A DNA stretch of 64,000 bases, from positions 19,184,001-19,248,000 of the forward strand of contig JAVTVX010000035.1 in assembly GCA_033439265.1 (NCBI GenBank), given 5' to 3'. Origin of the DNA: Dillenia suffruticosa. Its lineage: Eukaryota > Streptophyta > Magnoliopsida > Dilleniales > Dilleniaceae. The notes below the pieces were generated by a model, which saw only the letters and a program-made list of their open reading frames with translations, was not told where the DNA came from and searched no databases. Below are positions 23,801 to 32,247 of the stretch, piece by piece; position 1 is the first letter of the stretch, and every line of letters starts with the position of its first letter. Made by a program: the position numbers and the translations under genes.

Positions 23801-24846
23801 ATTAATGGTGATTCATCCAAGTTTTTCACGACATACTTTCCAATTATCATCCTCCACAGATTAACCCGTTTCATTCAGAATGAGACCACAATCAATTCCC
23901 CAGAACATCCCAATCAAAGTCAGCAACAACACTGACATTTGACTGAAACATCCTTGGCAAGCTTGGCTACTTCATAATCTTTACCATTACAAGAATCCAT
24001 TTATTCTGATGAAACATTTTCTAATGTCTTTTTAGCCTCTTGGCTAATGAAATGGGCATGCAGGGGAAAAAAAAGAAAAGAAGAAGAAGAAGAAGAAGAA
24101 CACAACGTAGAGAATTTATCTCAAATCTATTAAAACTAGGGATGCTATACCCTGATCTGAAAACTCAGCCTGCTAGTGGAAGTCCCATGTAAGATATTGA
24201 GAGGCCAATAGTGGAAAGGCCAATAGCCTCCTCCAGGGGCTAACTTCATATCAACCTCCTCGAAATGAGCATCGAATGGGTTTATAAGATTACATGGCAA
24301 AACTAACAACCCAGATACCCATGTTGTGTCCAATACCCCCCATGGCACTCCGGGGTAATTGGATTAAATTGCTCTTTCCAATGTCACCCATCAACCAACC
24401 AGTACAAAATTCTTTAAAACCAGAACAGTAAAGATGCTAATAGAATGACTATGCAACCAAGACATATCCTCTTTCTGAAACCTTACCTCAAGTGATGCCA
24501 TCGATCTTGCATTAATTTGATTGGACATCTGATCTTGCAGCATTGTACTGAATCTGCATGTTCTGATATTTCCACCTTGGATAGTTCGTCCTATCTGTAG
24601 AAGGAAAATATTATAACAGAATCCCAAAAGATTTTCAAGTTCAATCCTAAATTAGTTTGGGTCGCATGCCTGGCAAATTAACATGATAACATGCTCCCCT
24701 GATTGTATGGGTCATGTCAAACAAGTGCGAGCGTGACACAAAAATCCTAGTAAAATCTAGGAAAGAATTGAAGTTTATCATGCAAGGAAATAAATTGAAA
24801 CAAGCATCACACTCACCAGGTTGATAAAAAATTTGGTCGTTGACAT
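5663..24846 (-). CDS. Small organellar PPR protein gene (At4g18975/EMB1417-like), five coding exons, 3' end not found
   Basis: A minus-strand gene built from exons 24817-24846, 24487-24594, 17708-17818, 6651-6794 and 5663-5875. The lengths are 30, 108, 111, 144 and 213 bp, all multiples of three, and every junction has AG acceptor and GT donor. The 202 visible codons start MSTTKFFINL, then a basic, Ser/Thr-containing N-terminus that looks like an organelle transit peptide. The recognisable core is EAVYGALDAWVAWE, then EKEQQWHRVVQ, then VIKWMLSKGQ and MGTYGQLLRALDKDHRAEEA. These are hallmarks of the plant small-PPR family typified by At4g18975 and EMB1417, chloroplast or mitochondrial proteins thought to act on organelle RNA. 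The last exon, expected to continue after RNNMLERLVQ, was not found between 1 and 5662. Introns 2 and 3 are 6.7 and 10.9 kb because retroelements fill them. The exons themselves are uninterrupted, so the gene may well be functional. Confidence 0.8.
5876..6650. other. PPR intron 4 (775 bp)
   Basis: Between exons 4 and 5; nothing else recognised. Confidence 0.7.
6651..6794 (-). CDS. PPR gene coding exon 4
   Basis: Acceptor GTGAAG and donor CAG|GTTC bound 48 codons with EAVYGALDAWVAWEQNFP and EKEQQWHRVVQ, the most conserved part of this family. A purely intronic origin is excluded by the clear family match. Confidence 0.88.
6795..7340. other. Part of PPR intron 3 before the gypsy element
   Basis: Intron DNA. 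The last 100 bp (about 7240-7340) directly abut the gypsy LTR and may be a remnant of retroelement coding sequence (see finding). Confidence 0.5.
7341..7621 (+). repeat. 5' LTR of the gypsy fossil
   Basis: 281 bp, TGAATG...AACA; the partner is at 10826-11106. Followed by TTTGGTCCTACATGCCGG, a possible primer-binding site. Confidence 0.8.
9817..10238. repeat. Two tandem copies of a ~212-bp LTR-like unit
   Basis: Unit 1 runs about 9817-10027 and unit 2 about 10029-10238. Each starts GCAGGACAGC(A/G)TAGTGGG and contains CTGCATCTCACAATCTGG. On the minus strand each contains a TATA-like CTATAAATAGGC, so these may be partial LTRs arranged head to tail. Confidence 0.85.
9817..10820 (-). mobile_element. 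Antisense gypsy 3'-end fragment
   Basis: Read on the minus strand, about 10815-10600 encodes the segment after integrase (ISNIFNIEDLTLYHGDDL), typical of Ty3/gypsy polyproteins. Noncoding DNA follows, then two tandem copies of an LTR-like segment that includes CCTATAAATAGGC. It lies opposite to the host gypsy element and takes the place of that element's distal pol. Confidence 0.7.
10826..11106 (+). repeat. 3' LTR of the gypsy fossil
   Basis: 281 bp, same termini as 7341-7621. A short purine run AAGAAAGAAAACG precedes it. Confidence 0.8.
11107..12656. other. PPR intron 3 spacer with a copia RNase H relic
   Basis: No host exon found. Around 11815-11935 the plus strand reads PDANWSGDHMSRRSISGYC, a decayed copia RNase H (family form DADWAGD...RRSTSGYC). 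The remainder is AT-rich intron DNA. Confidence 0.55.
12657..12661. repeat. Target-site duplication, left copy (ATAAC)
   Basis: Matches 17657-17661 on the other side of the copia. Confidence 0.9.
12662..13023 (+). repeat. 5' LTR of the 12.7-kb copia
   Basis: 362 bp. Contains four tandem ~38-bp units at about 12713-12860 built on AATTCGGAAATCAAGGGGAT. Confidence 0.9.
17284..17656 (+). repeat. 3' LTR of the 12.7-kb copia
   Basis: 373 bp, same tandem units as the 5' LTR; ends TTGACA and is followed by the target duplication ATAAC. Confidence 0.9.
17657..17661. repeat. Target-site duplication, right copy (ATAAC)
   Basis: Matches 12657-12661. Confidence 0.9.
17662..18441. other. Short host island between two copia elements
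   Basis: Holds PPR exon 3 (17708-17818) and otherwise intron sequence. Confidence 0.7.
17708..17818 (-). CDS. PPR gene coding exon 3
   Basis: Acceptor CTTTCAG and donor ACG|GTAAGC bound 37 codons, starting DRYPNEVASPYSGND and ending in a basic segment ISRKEKIKFLIST. It joins in frame to LPDIRDNKEAVYG of the next exon. It sits in a 790-bp island between two copia elements. Confidence 0.78.
18442..18446. repeat. Target-site duplication, left copy (ATCGA)
   Basis: Matches 23226-23230. Confidence 0.9.
18447..18844 (+). repeat. 5' LTR of the young copia (398 bp)
   Basis: Longer than its partner by about 110 bp because of an extra GC-rich, hairpin-rich segment at about 18515-18655. Confidence 0.92.
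22938..23225 (+). repeat. 3' LTR of the young copia (288 bp)
   Basis: Same termini as 18447-18844. A TATA-like CTATAAAAGGCC lies at about 23091-23102. Confidence 0.92.
23226..23230. repeat. Target-site duplication, right copy (ATCGA)
   Basis: Matches 18442-18446. Confidence 0.9.
23231..24486. other. Rest of PPR intron 2
   Basis: No exon recognised. A (GAA)n run lies at about 24078-24100. Confidence 0.6.
24487..24594 (-). CDS. PPR gene coding exon 2
   Basis: Bounded by acceptor CTACAG and donor GAG|GTAAGG. It codes 36 residues starting IGRTIQGGNIRTCRFSTMLQ, rich in Arg, Ser and Thr and poor in acids, consistent with a transit-peptide region. Confidence 0.75.
24817..24846 (-). CDS. PPR gene coding exon 1
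   Basis: ATG at 24846 encodes MSTTKFFINL, ending at CTG|GTGAGT, a near-consensus donor. Only 10 codons; chosen because it supplies a start in phase 0 with the next exon 222 bp downstream. Confidence 0.7.
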
Positions 24847-25220
24847 GATTACGCTGTTGCAATTGCCTTTAACAATTCCAGATATCAGCTAAAACAATCT
24901 ACAGCTTGACAAGAAAACCCAACAAAAGATCCCCTAGCATGCATAAACAAGAGACAAAGTAAAAGAGAGGAATTCAAACCAACACTTGAAAACACACACA
25001 ACGTCATGTGTCCACTTTCACAGGCAATAAAACAAACACGTAGCTTGCACGTTTGAAATGAACCAAATCACGTCGCAAGAACAATAAAAAGAAAAAGAAA
25101 AAGAAAAAGAAAATGTAATTGAATAAGTACCCAAAAGCAAAAAACACTGAAGCTTCAGATAGAGAAGAGAGTGAGTGAGTTTTGTTTTGTGACTTTTGTC
25201 TCGTTAAGCACAAGGGAAAA
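24847..25220 (-). promoter_or_regulatory. Probable 5' leader and promoter side of the PPR gene
   Basis: Upstream (on the minus strand) of the first ATG. It carries an (AAAAAG)n run at about 25087-25113 on the plus strand and a pyrimidine-rich stretch near 25150-25185 typical of plant 5' leaders. No convincing TATA box was identified, so the transcription start is not placed. Confidence 0.35.
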
Positions 25221-26090
25221 GTCAGGAATCTGGATCGAGGGTCAGCCAGGCATGAAATCCTCTCCTAAGATTGACTGTCTTTCTATAAGTGTCAAGGGAA
25301 AATTCCGACGAAAGATGCCGGAAGAGGTCGATAGTGCAGGAGTCAGGGTATTACCGGGTCTTTTGCCTCCGTCAGCCGTGAAGTTTGTGCCGCTCACCTA
25401 TACTTGTATTTTATGGGCCTTATTAGAGGAGAGGAGAGGAGAGGAGAGGGAACTAAATTTGAGTTCAGGATAGTTTCCGCGGTTTTGTATATTTGGATTT
25501 AAGGAGAGTCAAATAAGAACTTTTTGGTTTTAGTTAAGGAGATTTTTTTGTTTGACTTTTCAAAATAATACTTTGTGGACTATTTTGCCCTCGAACCTTA
25601 CCCCAAGCCCTCTCTGTCGAGGGCTAAGAAGGCAAAAGGACCAGAGCATGAGGGTACCCATTTGTTGTACTGTTGAGTCGTGTCCTCCCATTGCCGTCTT
25701 GGGTTGTTGCGTCTAGATTTGATAGGTCTGGTGGGTTTGGGTAAGGGAATTTTGGGTTTCCATTAGTCGCCGACTTCACCCGCTAAAACGTCAGGAGGTT
25801 TTGGTTTCGAAGGGGTCAACGGACGTAACGTTATCAGAGCTTTTTAACACATCGATTCACAAATTTTAAAATTATAATTAAATTGATTTAATCGTAAACT
25901 AATATGATCAAATTATAAATATTTTAATAATAAAAAAAATTATATAAATTTAATTTTTAAATAAATATACATTTATTTTATATTTTTATATAAAAAATAT
26001 GTAAATTTTTGTTAAATTTAAATATATGTATTTATTATTTCATCTAAGAACACGTCTCTATCTTAATTATGTGACATGTGCAATCATAAC
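25221..26090. other. Intergenic stretch upstream of the PPR gene
   Basis: Contains a (GGAGA)n run at about 25428-25447 and AT-rich DNA from 25860. No gene seen. Confidence 0.5.
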
Positions 26091-26262
26091 CAATAGACCA
26101 AAAGTTCCATCGTCTCTCTCTCTCAAGAATACTCCATCTCTCTCATCTCTCTCTCGACCTGTAGGGTCATAAGCGTGAAAATGTTCCAAGAGTTTCGTAC
26201 GGATATATCCATAAAAAAAATTTAAATATCTCCCGCGGGAAAGTTATGTCAAAATTGATATA

Positions 26263-26367
26263 ACATGTCGAGTTTTCAAAATTTGACATATACCGTTCAA
26301 ACATGTCAAGTTTTGAAGACTGGGCATGTCTCTTAACTGCCAATATGTCGAATTTTCAAAACTCGAC
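26263..26367. repeat. Three imperfect TGTCGAGTTTTCAAAACTCGACA-type dyads
   Basis: Copies start near 26265, 26307 and 26346. The best copy (about 26346-26367) reads TGTCGAATTTTCAAAACTCG plus ACG, almost a perfect palindrome. They lie left of the MULE coding region and could be part of its subterminal DNA. Confidence 0.55.
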
Positions 26368-26394
26368 GTGTTCGTACTTAAACCCCCACCTGCT

Positions 26395-26470
26395 CTTCTT
26401 TCTTTCTTTCTTCTTCTTTCTTTCTTCTTCTTCCTTCATCCTTCTTCCTTCTGCTTTCTTCCCTCCTCCT
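26395..26470. repeat. Polypyrimidine tract
   Basis: About 75 nt of CTTTCTTTCTTC-type sequence. It creates long spurious open frames on both strands. Confidence 0.8.
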
Positions 26471-27124
26471 CTGCCGCGAATGACTACTTTTGCTCTTACT
26501 GGCGGCCGATCTACAGCATCTAAGGATATCTGCAATCTCGAAATACCGAACTGAGGGCGATCCAAGCATTTGGAAGACCTATACAGTCTATTCTTGCGAA
26601 GGTAAAGGCTTCTTCTTCCTTTGCAAATCCTAAGATTTGATATATTTAAATTGATTTAATTTTTATGTACATTATTAAATTTGAGTGTTTTTGGTTTATT
26701 GAACAATATTTTGTAGAAATTGAATAATAAGAATTAGGGTTTAGGGCTTAGCGTTTTTTAAATTTAAAATAAAATTAAGGTTAAGGCTTTATAAAAAATT
26801 ATAATTTAGAACCGAATTACGGTTTTATAAAAATTTAGAAATTGGTTAAATTTGTCATGTTGATTTGTTTAAAAAATAAGGTTTTTTAAATTTAGAACCG
26901 AATTTGGATTTTGAGTTTAAAAAATTATTAGTAATTGTTTGTTAATTTGTTTGAAATTTAATTTTAGGACCAAATTTGGGTTTATCAGTAGACTTCTAAT
27001 TTAGGGTTAATTTTAAATTTTTTTTAAATTGAAAATTTATTTGAATTTAGTAATCTGTTAAATGGAAATTGACATATAACAGTAATAAATTATTTTTTAA
27101 TATTGAGTATAAATAATGGAAATA

Positions 27125-29061
27125 ATGAGATTGTTATGTTACACAAATGGTGAAATTGTGATGGTTGAGAATGAAGTCGGTTATGACCGTTGGCCTTCGA
27201 AGTTAATTCGGGTCAGGAAAAATGTATCATTTAATGAGTTGGTTTTCGTGATGTGTACGGATTTTTAGATAAATTTAAGTAGACAACCTATAGAGATTTA
27301 TCATCGTTATCTCATGTCACACATGCAAAGGGGAATATACTGTATGAATTGGTACCAATTAGTGATGACGACAACGTTTTGAACTTGATGGAATTTGCGG
27401 TGAGTATGAGAGTGGGTAAGATATATGAATTATATGTAAAGACATACAATGCTAGTACATCCGTGCAACAAGATTATAATTATACGAATGAATATCTAGA
27501 TATCGAATATCGAGTGGATCTTGCTAACGTAAGTGTGGATTACGATGTGGACGATGAAGAAATGACAGAAGAAGAGGCGGAAGAAGAGGATAATGATGAA
27601 GAAAAAGATGTTGGAGAAGTTCGTCGTGGTAGTGGTGGTAGTTGAGCGAACCAGATAATATTTGAATCCTTCGGAGCAATTGCACCCATTGGTGGTGGTC
27701 GGAGATATGTCAATAGCAGAGTCGATGACTCAATTTCTTTCATTAGAACTGCACCGAAATGAGATGGTTATGTAATTTTCGAGAAAGATTGTAAATTAAG
27801 AAGTGATAGAGGGAGTTTTAGCGATAAATTGGAAAAAGGAACGAGATTTGAGTCGAAGGATGAGCTAATACACTTTGTGAAAATATATCATATGGAGAGT
27901 CACTATCAATTTCGTGTTGGGAGATCATCCCCTATAATGTGGACAGTGATATGTACTCAAAGGGATAATGGTTGTACGTAGAGGTTGCGTGTATGTAAAA
28001 TAAGACTCCTTAGTGCCCTTATGATAACTGTTATAGAGAGACCGCACACATGTGTCAATACTGGGTTGACGTAAGATCATAGATAATTGGATTCAAATTT
28101 GATAGTCCGACATTTCTTTAACAACGTAAGGGAAGATCTAAGTGTGAAAATCTCTTTCCTGCGAACCGTTATGACAGAAAAAACCACATATGCAGTTTCT
28201 CAAAAATGTGTTTGGGTTGCGAAAAAAAGGGCCATAAAAATGGTATACATGAATTGGGAAGAATCATACAAAGAGCTACCTCGGGTTTTAGATGCAATAG
28301 TCCAAAAGAATCCAAGATCACAAGTTCATGGAAGTTAGGTCCACCATGAGCAAATGGTGAAAAGATTTTTGAAGTTGTGTTTTGAGTATTTGGTCCTAAT
28401 ATCACCGCATAGATGGGACTCACCTATATGAAAAATATGAGCACAAATTGTTGATTGCATGTAGTATGGACGGGATGAATCACATTGTTCTGTTGGCATT
28501 TGTTTTAGTGGATGTAGAGTCACTTGTATCGTAATCATGGTTTTTGAAGTGTGTGCGAGACTTTGTTGTTGGAGATAGACAGGGTCTCCTTTGCTTGATT
28601 TCAAATCGACATAAATGGATAAGAGCAACTGTTGCTCGGTCGGAATTTGGATAGTCACCTTCAAATACTGTGTGTCACTTTTGTATGAGACATGTCCTTA
28701 GTAATTTTAACACCCATCACAAAAGCCAAGCTTGTAAGAGAGTCGCCACTATTGCTGTTTTACAACGATAATAAAAGAAATTTGATGTTTATATAGCGAG
28801 GTTGAAAGAGACAAAAGATGATGCCCCCGAGTACTTTGTGAACATTTTCCCTGAACAGTGGACTCTTTCGCACGATTGTGGCTTTTGTTTTGGCTACATG
28901 ACGACCAATATTTGTGAAAGTTATAATGTCGTCCTCAAAGGTGCAAGAGATATATCTATTTCAGCATTGGTACTTAAAATCTTTTATAATTCGATAAACT
29001 ACTTTGACGCTTCAATCGTTGAGGCGAAAGCGGGAATAGTTTCTTTTATCATAACATCTAA
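27125..29061 (+). pseudogene. Decayed MuDR-type (MULE) transposase
   Basis: A broken plus-strand reading frame in MULE order. The start MRLLCYTNGEIVMVENEVGYD (about 27125) is the N-terminal domain and stops near 27268. VPISDDDNVLNLMEFA (about 27352) follows, then an acidic linker (about 27540-27610). The zinc-finger/DNA-binding part reads FESKDELIHFVKIYHM (about 27850) and ends in RPHTCVNTGLT (about 28040). LDSNLIVRHFF and EESYKELPRVLDAI follow (about 28088-28300). The DDE/C-terminal part includes CHFCMRHVLSNFN (about 28673) and TTNICESYNVVLKGARD (about 28900). There are several stops and frame changes, for example near 27268, 27645, 27980 and 28340. It ends at a hairpin MITE, so the SWIM zinc finger is not seen. 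Terminal inverted repeats were not resolved. It is a dead DNA transposon. Confidence 0.85.
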
Positions 29062-29453
29062 CATCTAAATCTCTCTTACTATCTGTAGTGTCGTCTTAGG
29101 ATAATAAACCCAGTCATGTAATTGTGTGATCTGTGAGAATCCTACGTCACTAAAATGTGAAGGGGAAAGATGGTGCGTTTTGCGTGTATCATCTCTCTGA
29201 AACTGTGTCTATCCCTCAACTATACGAATACCCATGTCCCTCAACTATACCAATGCCCCTCTGAGACCTAGACACTAGAGGGACATTCGTATAGTTGAGG
29301 GATAGACACAGTTTCAGAGAGATGATGCACGCACGACGTACCATGTTTCCCCTCCACGCTTTAGTGATGTAACTCTCCCACCAGATCACACAGTTATATG
29401 ACTGGGTTTACTATCCCAGAATGACACTACAGATATTATAAGAGATTTAGATG
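29062..29453. mobile_element. Hairpin-forming MITE, ~392 bp
   Basis: A near-complete inverted repeat: CATCTAAATCTC at 29062 is mirrored by GAGATTTAGATG ending at 29453. Arms of about 165 bp (shared block CATCTCTCTGAAACTGTGTC and its complement) surround a short loop containing CCTCTGAGACCTAGACACTAG. No coding capacity. It abuts the end of the MULE transposase. A clear target duplication was not found, so the exact ends may be a few bases inside. Confidence 0.8.
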
Positions 29454-31753
29454 ATATACGTTATTATAGAAGAAGGCGACGATGACGTTAGTTACATTTT
29501 ATGTACTTTGTAACCTATATTATATTAATAATAATTCGATTCATTTATATATGTTTATTTTTCCGATATTATTTGTTTTGTTTCTACTTTTTATTCTATA
29601 TATCAGAAATTAATTTTTTTTATACATTGTTATTTTTTAACTGTTCAGAAAATACACATATTTGTTTTGACCCACAAATTCTATATGTTGGAATAACCGA
29701 ACACATATATGGATGATACGGACGGGTCTACTAAGTCATGGGTTGGGTCCATTGGACCAGAGGGTCTGTCGAATTTCGATTTTGGTTTTCCCTAACATAT
29801 ATATCGATGGTACGGTCGGTCTGTCCGAATAATGTGTTTTGACCCATTAGCTCGCGGGCCGACCCATTATCCTGCGGGATAACGGTCGGCCCGTGGGCCC
29901 ATTTGCTGGAGCTTTGCCGCGTCTCCCAACGCCGCGTGACTTTGTCGCGGGTTCAACCCACGATAAATACGGTTGCAAGTTCTACTTGTAACAAATTTGG
30001 GTTATTTGGAAAAATTTTTCTTCCCTCGGATTATTTTAAATTTTTTTTTTTATTTTTAAGTTAATTCCGTACATGACTTCGGCAGATTGCTCTAAGGGGA
30101 CAAGGAATGATAAATGGATATGATTTAGTGTAGTAACAAAATATATTTTATCTTTAATATATTTATATATTAACAAAAATATTCATAAAATAGTATAATA
30201 TCTAATTAATGGTCTATTATACTATCAAAACCATTACCATTACCCAAAAAATAATAATTTATTTTTAAATTACTGTTATCATACTATTTTTTAAAAAATA
30301 TCATAATTTTACTGTACCAATTTGTGGTAACAGTACACTATATGCTCACGGAGATGTTTTGTGAGATTATTAGAAAATATAAGTGAAAAATGGTGTTCAA
30401 GAGTAGCACGAAACATTTGAGTTGAAAATAGTTAAAATGCAAAGAATCTTGAGGCAATGAAATTTGAAGTTGTGGGGTGGATTGCGAGGAAAGTAAGGCC
30501 GAGGAAGAAGGCAATTGGATTTCAAGGCTGCAATAATTTTATGTGTGGTGTATATATATATATATATATATATATTAGTATATAGAATATTTGAACTTGA
30601 AATCCTTACAAAAAGAAAAAATTATGATATCAGTTGAATTATAATTTATCGGTATACTTTTCATATATAACACGATTGGGGTTTCATGTGAGCAAGAAGT
30701 TGTATTATATACTTAAGCAACTTGGTGGTATGTCTTTCATACAATTTATTATATTTATATGTATTATTTTAAGTATCGAGGAATTTATCATCTATTATCA
30801 TCTATTCTCTTTTTATTTGAAATTACTTTTTATATATATATATCAATGATTTATGAATTTAATAACAAAATATTAAATATTTTTAAATAAAATCTCAAAT
30901 TTAAATTTTAAAAATAAAAAAATAAATGTCGAGAAAATCAAACTTTAAATTTAATCTCACAATTGTTTAAAATGAATTGACCGGATTTTCATATACTCAT
31001 AAAAATAAAAAATCTTAGAAACGGATCATTAGAATTTTTATTTGAAATACTACATCAATGCAAACATATAATATTTCCGGTCATTTAGTAATTAAAGGAT
31101 ACTAAAATGAGATGATAATACTATTACTATCATAATTATTATTATTATTATCACTATCATCATTATTATCATCGTCGAGATTATATAATTATTTTTTAAA
31201 AAATATATATTTTAAAAACTTGTGGCCATGAGTTCAAGTTGGCTTAGCATGACACAAGCTGATGGGTCGTGGCCAGGCCAAGAATGAACATGCCAACACT
31301 TGGCACGACATGACAAACTTGGTTTTGCCTTGGCCTGTAGAATACAAGCATGCTCAGTTTTAAAATTTACGTCATTTTAATAGAAGTTTCTAGTCATATT
31401 TGACAAATAAAAAAAAAAAATAGCATCATGCATTGACGTTAACTCATCAAATCCTATAACTAAAAACAATTTACAAAAACCCCAAAATTTGGATTTTTTT
31501 TTTCTTTCTTTTCAAATCAAATTAGCACAGAACTAGTCAGTAATATTATACTCCATAGATGTTGGTCATAAAATATTTTATAAATGATATAATAAATAAG
31601 TATTAATAAATAAAATATAAAATTACACGGAAAGATTTAGTTAAATTTATCTTTTATATTAAATGCTAAATATTTGATGTGTTTGTCGGGTTTGATTCTT
31701 CTTAGTTGATTCGACCAGAAATGCTATGCTTACACACAAGATTACCCCTCTTC
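29454..31753. other. AT-rich intergenic DNA
   Basis: No gene found. Contains a (TA)n run at about 30550-30573 and a GC-rich patch at about 29830-29950 with a strong hairpin. Short open frames here are chance AT-rich frames. Confidence 0.6.
29856..29892. repeat. Perfect GC-rich hairpin in an AT-rich spacer
   Basis: Outer stem GGGCCGACC (29856-29864) pairs with GGTCGGCCC (29884-29892); inner stem TTATCC pairs with GGATAA across a short loop. About 15 base pairs in 37 nt. It is not followed by a T-run, so it is not an evident terminator. Confidence 0.8.
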
Positions 31754-31761
31754 CCAAAAGC
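31754..31761. repeat. hAT target-site duplication, left (CCAAAAGC)
   Basis: Identical to 32240-32247. Confidence 0.92.
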
Positions 31762-32239
31762 CAGTGTTATTAAAACCGGACCGAACCGTCGGTTCAACCG
31801 GTTCAACCTTTCTTTTAACAATTTTGCGGTTCGGTTAAATAAAAATACCGTTTTACAATTGAACCGGACTGAATCGCGGTTGAACCGTGGTTCAACCGTG
31901 AACCGAGATTGAACCGTCGGTTTTAAAAAACCGCAGTTTAGGGTTAAAACCTAAAAAATATTTTTTTTAAGATTTTTTTTATTTTTTTAAATTTCTATGA
32001 GATGTGAAACTATCAATTTTTGATATTATGATTTTAATTTATATTATATATGACTTTATAATTTAATTATTTAGTTCTTAATTATCAATATAAGTTTTAA
32101 AAATAATTATTGATTATATATATATATTTAATTATTATTAAAAAATCAGCGGTTCGACCATATTGATCCACGGTCCAATCGGTTCAACCATATTTTTGAA
32201 TTTTACGGGTCAATACACGGTACGGTTCTGATAACATTG
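31762..32239. mobile_element. Non-autonomous hAT MITE, 478 bp, with 8-bp target duplication
   Basis: The terminal inverted repeats are CAGTGTTATTAAAACCG (left) and the complement of CAATGTTATCAGAACCG (right). The perfect 8-bp direct repeat CCAAAAGC sits at 31754-31761 and 32240-32247, as expected for hAT insertion. Many copies of GGTTCAACC / GGTTGAACC-like motifs lie inside both ends, with an AT-rich centre. No transposase. An old but well-delimited insertion. Confidence 0.92.
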
Positions 32240-32247
32240 CCAAAAGC
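32240..32247. repeat. hAT target-site duplication, right (CCAAAAGC)
   Basis: Identical to 31754-31761. Confidence 0.92.

Noticed and set aside
24145-24348. Minus-strand frame with HFEEVDMKLAPGGGYWPFHYW as a PPR exon
   Set aside because: Lacks convincing splice sites and family similarity; exons 2 and 3 join in phase without it.
26303-26569. Overlapping frames on both strands rich in Leu/Phe/Ser or Lys/Glu/Arg
   Set aside because: Products of the polypyrimidine tract at 26395-26470, not genes.
29501-30849. Hydrophobic Phe/Ile/Tyr-rich small frames
   Set aside because: Expected by chance in very AT-rich spacer DNA.
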